A stretch of 64,000 bases of DNA from assembly GCA_021030915.1 (NCBI GenBank), contig JAGEMR010000086.1:62001-126000 (forward strand), written 5' to 3'. The notes under the pieces are model-generated. The model made no database searches. It saw only the letters and a program-made list of their open reading frames with translations, and was not told where the DNA came from. The position numbers were made by a program, and so were the translations under genes. Origin of the DNA: Astrothelium macrocarpum (Eukaryota; Ascomycota; Dothideomycetes; Trypetheliales; Trypetheliaceae). This document shows positions 56,252 through 64,000 of the stretch, one piece after another (the stretch's first letter is position 1; each line of letters begins with the position of its first letter).

Positions 56252-57382
56252 TCATCTGAAAAGCCTTCGTCCACCCATTCGTGAAGCGCTGTTTTCCTTG
56301 CCATCCAAACTGATGCCCTGAAGTCCAGCGCCACCTCCATCACGATCTTTCTTGTAGCGTCGCAGTGCCTCCCTGAGATGATCTGGAGTCAAAGGACCGC
56401 GATCCATCTCCTGCACAGGATCCACCCAGCCCTTGCGTTTCTCGTTTCCAGAATCCCCATTAGTCTGAGTCCCCAAAGAATCAGCAACAGTGCTCATAGA
56501 GCTATCCACATCCTCCTCAACCTTCACGTTCCCATTCGCCTGGCTGTGACCATTGACTCCATCCCCATTCGCCATCCCAACCTCACGACTTTCCTTCCCC
56601 AACTCCCTCCTCCTCCTCTCCCAATACGGATTCCTCTCGTCCGTCGGCAGCCTCTCCGCCGCCGCCCGCCACTCCATCTGCACCTCCCGCGCCCGCTCCA
56701 CCAACTCACAAATAAACACCTTCGTAAAGCTATTGATCGTCGTCACCACGCTCGCCGGCACGCTCTGGCTCAGCGTCTGATTCGTGATGCGCCGCACCGT
56801 CTCCTTCTTCAACCGCACCCGCCGCACCGCCTCGTACCGCGACGTCTGGTCCGCGGAAAACGAACTCAGCAGCATGTCCATGTGCTCGCGCTCCTGCGCG
56901 GCGGCTGCTGAGTCTAACCCCCCGCCCTCCACCGCCAGCAGCTGCGCGCCCATCCCTTCCTCCTCCGCCTCTTCCTCTCCCCACGCCTCGTCCTCGCCCC
57001 CCTGGCCAGCGCCGCCGCGACTGCTCGCCGCCTTCCCACCGTCGTCGCCGCCGCCACCACCGCGTCTACCGCGCCCACCGCGTCCGCGCTTGCGCCCGCC
57101 CCCGTCGACGACGCTGCTGCTCTCGAGGCTCGGGCTGCGGCTGTAGCGTGCGGTCGTGGCGTTGTCGTCGGCGCCTTCGGGTGGGAAGGAGGTCTGTCGC
57201 AGCGGGTGGTGCGAGGGGAGTGCGGTGCCGGAGGTGGAGGTCACCGAGGAGGCCGCGGAGGGCTTGCGGCGTTTGGCGCTGGGTGCGCTGGGCGATGGGA
57301 TGTGCAGGGAGGTGCGCTTTTGGGGGAGCGAGATTGTGGGGGGGTTGGGGGGGGAGCCGGAGGGGCCTGGTGGTGAGGCCAT
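56252..57382 (-). CDS. taf11: TFIID subunit TAF11
   Basis: A 376-residue single-exon protein. The TAFII28-type histone fold is clear in the middle: FSADQTSRYEAVRRVRLKKETVRRITNQTL, then VPASVVTTINSFTKVFICELVERAREVQMEW, closing with GPLTPDHLREALRRYKKD near the C-terminus. TAF11 pairs with TAF13 in TFIID and contacts TBP/TFIIA. The long N-terminus is Ser/Pro-rich followed by a Gly/Arg block (GRKRGRGGRGRRGGGGGDDGG) and an acidic run. An insertion of about 75 residues separates the last two helices of the fold, as in other filamentous fungi. The gene is very GC-rich, and the composition switches from C-rich to G-rich near 57090. Confidence 0.93.
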   Translation of the reverse strand: MASPPGPSGSPPNPPTISLPQKRTSLHIPSPSAPSAKRRKPSAASSVTSTSGTALPSHHPLRQTSFPPEGADDNATTARYSRSPSLESSSVVDGGGRKRGRGGRGRRGGGGGDDGGKAASSRGGAGQGGEDEAWGEEEAEEEGMGAQLLAVEGGGLDSAAAAQEREHMDMLLSSFSADQTSRYEAVRRVRLKKETVRRITNQTLSQSVPASVVTTINSFTKVFICELVERAREVQMEWRAAAERLPTDERNPYWERRRRELGKESREVGMANGDGVNGHSQANGNVKVEEDVDSSMSTVADSLGTQTNGDSGNEKRKGWVDPVQEMDRGPLTPDHLREALRRYKKDRDGGGAGLQGISLDGKENSASRMGGRRLFR

Positions 57383-59174
57383 TGTTGGAGAGACGGTTTG
57401 GAGGGGGTGGTCGTGGGTTGAAGTGCGCCTGGATGAGGAATCGTCTGTGAAGTCTTCTGGTCGCCGGCGATGGCTGAACGTTGGTTGCGAGAGCTGCGCG
57501 GTTTGAAGAAGGGTGCTCGATAGGAAAGTTCTATTGTGATGGTAGGTATTGAGTATCCGGCGAATCTGATGACTAAGCGAAGCCGCATTGTGTCAAGGCG
57601 GTCCTTGATCATGATTCTCATGCCACGAAGTGATTGGAAAACTTTAGATGCTATTGTCATGTTCGGGTGATCCTCAATACAGCTTTGATTTTAATGCAGT
57701 TCGCGGAATTTGTTCAGCACCCGGTCAGCGAATACGCCGCTTGTTGGTATTGAGGCTCCCCTCATGATATGTTCAGCTAGTTTCGTGCATCGTGACCTAC
57801 GACATCTCCATTTCTCGTCTACGCATCTGGAAAATATATGAAGCGCACATGATGAACATGCGACGCCTCATTGTGTTTCTTGCGGATAATCAAAGGGTGC
57901 GCAATGGGGTTCATCATGCAATTTTTTGGGGGGGGCTCATCGAGCCACACCCTTCATTCCAACTCAGAGACACCGGCTGCGAAGTCTAGCTGTCTGTGAA
58001 TATGATAAGACCCAAACGAATTACCCTGTCAGGGTGGGTCGGTCTTTTCAATCATTTGCCAGAAAAGCCTTAAGCGTTATCTATACATGATATTGTGGTT
58101 CGCTCCAACTCAACAGATAAACCTTGGTGAATATCTTCCCATGAATTTTATGAAAAGCTTCTTTATTTTTTCATTAAAGCTTATCGAAAGCTCATTTCCG
58201 TGTCCGAGACGGGATTCCCACCTTTCCGAAACTCACGTAACCAGCTACAATCTAACTGGTGCTCACTTCGCTTCGATGGCTGCTTTCTGCTTGCAGCCTG
58301 CAATGGTATTGCTTTTTGCATGTCTCATTTCATGTTCTGTGGAGCTCCACCGAGTAATCTACAACTGGCTGCATGGCATGCAACCAACATGGATCGATTC
58401 TTGTGGAAGACCATAATGACTCGATTAATGATTTAGGCAAAAGCAGCATCTCGTCATTTGTCGAAATGGAAACCACTTTGAATGGCGGCTCATCAAAGTT
58501 CCACGTATGTGGTCTTCGTGGCACGAGTCCCTTGTGCACGCGTGGCACCCCAAGGAAGCATTCTGCAGAAGCCGCTGATCACCGGCAAGATCTCCGGACC
58601 ATAGATCCCGCATCTGGGCTACGCGGCATTCCGGTCGAATGGCATCGCATGATTTATCTTTCCAAAAAGACATGGCATTGGTTTCTTTTTTGAAACCATC
58701 AAATTAATGGTGTTAATTGGTTTACAATTTGTGGGGTTTTCTGATAAATTGTACTCGGGAGGGTCGCTCCGCAAGCGCGCTTCATCAAAGCCAATGACTA
58801 TCGTTACACAGACTGGGGCTAAATAAAGACAGACGAATCAACAGCGACTTGCTAACGCCGACACGTTTGATGCGTTTATACTCGGGACCAACCCTGGCCT
58901 ATCGCTATTCGAAGCAGCAAGGCCCTCCAGACGGTCAATTAAATCCTTGCCATTCGTTCCGTTCAAGCATGCTTCGGCTGACTAGAATTGAGCTGCTTCC
59001 GCTGTTCGAGCTGTGTTTCTCCAAATTCCTTTTCGGTCCTGTCCACCAATCCCATTTTCCATTTGTTTCTTCTTGGCGTCGGTCCCAATCCTCATACCTT
59101 TATTCTTGTTCTTGCATTTCTTAAGAATGTTTCTACGTACATGATATGAAACCAGCATTTGCAAAAAAGTCAGC
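57383..59174. other. Intergenic, no gene seen
   Basis: A GC-rich leader of TAF11 up to about 57500, then AT-richer sequence with only short unconvincing frames, some overlapping on both strands at 58080-58690. No RNA gene recognised. Confidence 0.45.
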
Positions 59175-60329
59175 ATGCACTTCTGCTGCATCTGGCTCGT
59201 GGTCTTCTGGACCATCGGAGTTCGGGTGGACCTGGCGTTCGCCGCTCCAATTAATGCTGTTCAAAAGTCACAGTCGACTGCTTCATCGACGACGGATGAA
59301 GTAGGTGTCACATATTTTTGGCCTCTGGTAGGACTAAATCTGGACGCGAGCACGCCTTGGGGATTAAGTGTCTCTGTCCTCACTGGTCCTCAATCATTCT
59401 CAAGCATTTACGAGATTACCATCGGCGACTCTCGTTCAAGTTCGGATGCTGACCAAGTGATGCCAAGCTCCTCTTCCTCAATGAGTCAGCCGCAAGTCAC
59501 TGCCGTATCTACAGTTCTTCAGCAAGACAATGGGGAAGTAGGTGCGATTAGTATCATGAATGATGGAACCCCACAAGTCGTCCTCGGTCCCAACTCCAGC
59601 TACCCAGATACAAATACCTCCACTTCCGTGCCAACAGTACCATTTGGTATCAACCTTGGCCAAACAGGGGTTTGGAACGGTTCGCTCACGTTGTCGGGTA
59701 CCTTTGACGTGAACCGCATTGCATCTACAAGATGGTCACAACTTCATACGCCCGGTAACGGAAATTACTTTGCTAGCGACGGACAGAGCAGTGTCTCTGG
59801 ATCAATTCAGTGGCCAGGTTCATCAATAGAGACACAGTTCATGCTCGACTTCAACTCCGAAGCAGTTATTCTCCCTGCACCACAAAGTAACCCCGGCAAT
59901 GGGAATAGCCCCGTCTGTGGTGAGGATATGACGCTCGTCATGAATGGCGGCGAAACGACTATTCTCCTTCCAGGCAACGTCATTAGCTCACCAGATCGTT
60001 GTCTTGTTCGCAGCAGCACCGATTCACTCTCTCAAACCACCGTTCTTGGACGGCCGTTCTTGCAAGCCGCTTATGCATATTTCGATGTGGATGGGTCGAT
60101 CTGGGTCATTCAAGCGAACCAGTATGATCTACCAGTCAACCCTCAACCATTCAACTCGAATGCCGCTCTTGCTCCCCCACCTCCACCTACAGCTTGGAAG
60201 CTCGCCCATCCAAATTGGCATAATTACTTGAAGACCACATCAGGAATCACGCAATACATTGCCTGTTTAGCTGGCTTTGGTCTACTGATGTTCATATTCG
60301 TTTCATTATGCAACGGCGTCTTATTATGA
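59175..60329 (+). CDS. Secreted, membrane-anchored protein related to A1-peptidase C-lobe
   Basis: A 384-residue single-exon protein. The signal peptide (MHFCCIWLVVFWTIGVRVDLAFA) is followed by API. The middle has a Ser-rich segment, then blocks GVWNGSLTLSGTFDVNRI, TQFMLDFNSEAVILPA and VLGRPFLQAAYAYFDVDG, which match the second lobe of pepsin-like proteins, including the ILG..FL...Y..FD end. No D-T-G motif is present, so no protease activity is expected. A C-terminal hydrophobic helix (ITQYIACLAGFGLLMFIFVSLC) anchors it. It shares features with the gene at 48611-50422, but sequence identity looks low. Function unknown. Confidence 0.7.
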   Translation: MHFCCIWLVVFWTIGVRVDLAFAAPINAVQKSQSTASSTTDEVGVTYFWPLVGLNLDASTPWGLSVSVLTGPQSFSSIYEITIGDSRSSSDADQVMPSSSSSMSQPQVTAVSTVLQQDNGEVGAISIMNDGTPQVVLGPNSSYPDTNTSTSVPTVPFGINLGQTGVWNGSLTLSGTFDVNRIASTRWSQLHTPGNGNYFASDGQSSVSGSIQWPGSSIETQFMLDFNSEAVILPAPQSNPGNGNSPVCGEDMTLVMNGGETTILLPGNVISSPDRCLVRSSTDSLSQTTVLGRPFLQAAYAYFDVDGSIWVIQANQYDLPVNPQPFNSNAALAPPPPPTAWKLAHPNWHNYLKTTSGITQYIACLAGFGLLMFIFVSLCNGVLL

Positions 60330-61960
60330 ACGGGCCTTCAGGAGGTTGGACTGCACTCTTCATGATCTTTGATCATCATCACCTGTGTCCAATTGCATAA
60401 CACAATATTGAGTCTACACTATACTATCGTAGGTCTCATATTCGATTCATGTACATAGAAATCTTGCGAACAGTTCGAATACACAGATAAGGTCTTCAGT
60501 GACCTCAATTTGAACATCCTTCAAGTGTGTGTGACTGTGTTTTCGACGTGACGTCTTACCCAGCCTGCCGAAACTCATCATTGTGGACGCGTCAGCTAGC
60601 ATCGAGCTAATCCCAAAATGCGAAGACATGCTGTGAGCAGCGTTGGCGAACGGTGTACAGTGGACGATCAAAAGATGTGAAAGCGAGTGGCCGATGGAGT
60701 CCGAGGAGAATGGTCGTATGCTTTGGGCATATCGATAGCGACAGATTTGCGCACTGAACCTTTCTCAGAGGACTTGAGGTCGCGTTCACGCATTTGAAGA
60801 GGTAATTGACGGTGAGCATGATAGTTCGGTCATACCTCTTCTGGCAAACATCCATTTTAGTCAACTGGGTCTTTGAAGATGACAAGGTCAAGCCTAAGGA
60901 AATGCCAATGATGGGACGATGATAGTGGATCTCTGGGTGATGCAAGTCGAGCTCTCGGCCCTCCATAGCCGATACGACCATGTGTAGGACGTTGCCCTAG
61001 TCACCTTCTTCAGTAATTTCGAGGTTTCGATCGGTGACACTTGAGGACACGAATGACCCAGATTTCTTGGGCGGTCGGGACAATAATGTAGTTGATGAGT
61101 GTTTTTCTCTCTAGCTTCTTAAGTTAGGTGTGACAACACGATGTTTTCCCTTTCTCGACATATCCTTTCTCGCGATGATCAATTTGACGTATGAGCTACT
61201 AAGCTAATATGTCCCAGTACAGTAGATCGCCCCACTATACCCAAAAAGAGTGAGAAAAAAGTTTTCGAAACTCGGTCAAATGCTAAGTTTACAAGAGAGT
61301 GAGAAATGGCAGCATTCTCTTTGTAATGATATACTTTCTGATTTCTGTCTATGTACACTGTAAAGATAAAATTAGATATTGCCAACTACTAAATTCCTGG
61401 AGTGTATAAAGTTTTGGCAAGAAATTGTAAGAGTAAGAGACACAATCCGTTCGCCATACTCAATGACGCCTATCTAATAAGCCAATGTGAAAGCCAACAT
61501 GTACTTCCTGGCCTTTGAGTGAGGCAAAGACTTGTTACGTTCGCGCAGCTACGTGAATTTCTCCATCTATCTCATAATCTCCATACTTGCAATATGCCAA
61601 GCGTACCAATCCTTAAAATCTAACTCTTCTTGATTGATTTAAGGAGAAATGAGGGAGCTCCCAGCCCGGGACCTCTTACAAAGGAGGAAAGAAAAAAGCG
61701 GGCAAGAGATCCCACGTATGCCTTTCAATTATCCCTTTCATCAACTTTGGTGCATTCTGGGCGACAGAACGAAGATTGATGTGACAGACCTTAGTAAGTC
61801 GCAGCTGGCTCTTCCAGAGCACTCAGTGCTTGACCACTCTCGTTAGCCTTAGTCAAGCAGGAACTGGAAAAAGAGTTTCAGAGAGGTATGAGCATCCAAA
61901 AGTAATGGGTTCGCCTTCGAGGTCGAAGCTATGCTCAAGTATGTCCCCTCCAAAGAGAGA
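60330..61960. other. Intergenic, no gene seen
   Basis: Only short frames; AT-rich around 61180-61450. Nothing recognisable. Confidence 0.45.
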
Positions 61961-64000
61961 TCATGAAAGTCTGACACTTGCGCTCTGGCTATCTTCAGCT
62001 ACTTTCTCGCAGCAAGGCGGACCTCTTCTTATCGCCAACGTGTCATGCGTTTTGTCTTGTGGATCATATTTTTCACAGTCATCAGAGTGCCATTTCAAAC
62101 GTCTAATTTCGCATATGCATAATTTGTCAATTTCGTCTCCGTGATCAACACCCAGTATTTTAGCTAGCTTGCGGGCGTGGTTCTCGAGCATTGCAGCAAG
62201 GACGGAATGGTTTTTGTCTTTTGCCACACGTGATGCTCTTTTACAGCCTTCCCTCAGCTTGAGAATGCCAGTATTGTTATTGATAAACAGCTGAACCATG
62301 TCCAAACGCCCGTTAGCAGCAGCGGACTCCAAGGCAGTAAGACCGTAACGTTCAGCTGCAGGTGCATTAATATCTGCACCCAACTGGAGCATTGTTATTG
62401 CAATGCTTAAATCACCTTTGCCCGCAACAATCTGCAGGACTGTTCTTCCTCCATCAGGATGAGCTGGAGCGTTAATGTTGGCGCCTTTCTGTAGTAGCAT
62501 GCTCATTGCCTCCCAATTCCCACTTGCAGCTGCCCACTGTAAGGGGGTTTGCGGGTCCTGAAGATAATCATGATTCTTGATATACTCGTCCGTGAAAAAT
62601 CCTTCTTCAAGGAACTTCTCCACAAGAAGATTATCCTGGATAGCTATCGCTGTCTGTAGTGGTTCTTTGTAGTATGACAGTGTTTTCCACACAAATTCGT
62701 CATAAATACCACTATGGTTTTCGAGCATGTTTTTAAGCCATGGGGATTCAATGACGGCTCCGAGCTGGACCAAAAGTCTGACGGCTTCCAGATAATTTCG
62801 CCAATATTCATGACCATGAAGATGATGACATTTGCAAACGCTTATTGTGCCAAAATGTCCTGAAGAGGTTAAATTTTCAAAAACGGTTTTTAAGCAATCA
62901 GTCAAATCTTCTTGTGAAAATGGATTCCCTAGCTCTATGGCGGCTTCGAGGACGAGTCGCAAGTTCTCGATACAATTTATCGAGCAATACAATGTGCACA
63001 TTACCAAAAGAGCTTGACAAGGAAACAGTCCATGAGCAAGGGCTAATTTAAGAACTTGCGGGGAATGACAAAACTCGGCCGTTATGATATATCAAATCCG
63101 AGGGATAACCTTTCATTTAATGCATCAAAACGTATACCAGAGCGAATCAGCCGTAGCAGCATTATCGGATTATTAGAATGGCATCTCAAGAAAATATAAA
63201 GAAGGAATTCAGGCATCTCCAGAGGTGAATTAGATCCGGGCCTCCTGCTTTGATACTGCTCAACCAATGACTCTAGGAGCGAGGGTTCCCCGGTTTTAGC
63301 TAGAACCGACAAGAGACACAAGAGTGCATCTCTATTCATTGATGTAGGCTCTTCTAGGATCAAGTCGAGGAAATCAGTCCTAGAAATAAGAGCCGATCCG
63401 AAGAGATATTGGAACATGCATCCACTACTGTCGCCTTGATGTAAACCAATACCATGGCCTCTTAAAGTCCGTATTATATCAAACCATTCGTGCTTCAACG
63501 CTTGCCTCAGGATATTGGTTTTGGATTTATTGTCAAAATAGGTATGGCAGTGCTGGCAAAGGAACAGAATCGCACTATGATCGACCCTGGCTGTCTCATC
63601 CAGAACCCAGCTAACATCGGACTCGAAGTTAGCTGAGATACTCGGTCTATGCTCAACGAATAGTCTCAGCGCTTTGCCATTGGGTTTTGAAATCAATACT
63701 CCAAAAGTAGCGCGAAAGACCAATCGGGATAGACAATCTTGTTTCAAGCCACTGATCCAGAGCTGGTTTTGAGATACAGCAATTTCCAAAAGGAAGCTGT
63801 TATTAGTCATTGCTGCCGTGATTAGTGCTAAGCACACATCGTGAATCTCGCTTCGTACGAGACGAAGAAGGGATTCCAAAATGATCTTGCAGACTTCCAT
63901 TTCATCCAGTTTAAGCGCTCGTGCTACTACGTCATTCCAATATCGATTGTAACGAGGTTGATATGTATCGACCTGAGCATCCAAGAGGCATTGAATTAGG
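61961..64000 (-). pseudogene. Ankyrin-repeat protein gene, frameshifted and cut by the window edge
   Basis: Open to the right edge in one frame (to about 63082) and continuing in another frame to a stop at 61961. Between them, GFDIS then stop meets ITAEFCHSPQVLKLALAHGLF in a different frame, with no room for an intron; one extra base near 63085 would join them. The upstream part is helical with ankyrin-like spacing (LIQCLLDAQVD). The downstream part has clear ankyrin repeats: TPLQWAAASGNWEAMSMLLQKGANIN, TVLQIVAGKGDLSIAITMLQLGADIN and TALESAAANGRLDMVQLFI. The C-terminus has a Cys/His group (LCICEI, HSDDCEKY). Such proteins are often NLR-type or STAND effectors' C-terminal halves; the N-terminal domain lies outside the window. 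A sequencing error could also explain the shift. Confidence 0.75.

Noticed and set aside
58087..58693. Overlapping plus-strand frames considered as a small gene
   Set aside because: No start context, splice structure or motif; frames overlap on both strands without protein-like conservation.

Overview
This 64 kb window is nuclear DNA of a filamentous ascomycete (Pezizomycotina). The evidence is the gene content (a Pth11-like rhodopsin-domain protein, a HET-domain gene, a DUF3716-type protein, an AA11 chitin LPMO, PDR-type ABC and DHA2 MFS exporters, an Opi1 homologue, calcineurin A, Prp45, TAF11, ribosomal protein L4). The introns are short (about 36-145 nt), with GTRNGT donors, CTAAC-like branch sites and AG acceptors. 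The class cannot be fixed from the sequence; the degenerate A1-peptidase-like proteins would fit Leotiomycetes, but this is only an impression.

Layout. 1-822: 3' end of a rhodopsin-domain membrane protein. 823-10,500: gene-poor and full of decay. It holds an unrecognised minus-strand gene remnant split by a 51-bp-arm inverted repeat (3752-3868), a small Cys-rich protein gene (5496-6137), a broken HET gene (6322-7956), a cytochrome P450 relic (8118-8640) and a hypothetical gene preceded by an in-frame stop (8924-9820). 10,500-17,310: a poly-T run and minisatellite, a CYP52-like P450 with a doubtful intron, a secreted His-rich protein and an MDR reductase. 17,490-25,334: housekeeping and regulatory genes (prp45, a probable mitochondrial protein, an Opi1 homologue) and an MFS exporter. 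25,335-31,569: a 1.4 kb divergent promoter shared by the MFS exporter and a 1559-residue PDR ABC transporter. 32,332-41,000: a single-pass membrane protein, tandem tRNA-derived SINE-like repeats (34.4-35.7 kb), a conserved mitochondrial protein and calcineurin A in six exons. 41,000-60,330: mostly cell-surface and wall functions (AA11 LPMO, two A1-peptidase-like membrane proteins that appear to lack catalytic residues, a repeat-bearing surface protein) plus RPL4 and TAF11. 61,961-64,000: an ankyrin-repeat gene with a one-base frameshift, running off the right edge.

How the genes relate. There is no biosynthetic cluster. The clearest functional unit is the head-to-head MFS/ABC exporter pair. 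A looser neighbourhood of secreted and surface proteins lies at 45-60 kb.

The most unusual large-scale signal is compositional. At least seven genes, and an eighth more weakly, contain a GC-rich island in which the strand read 5'->3' changes abruptly from C-rich to G-rich. The pattern is reverse-complement symmetric and independent of gene orientation.
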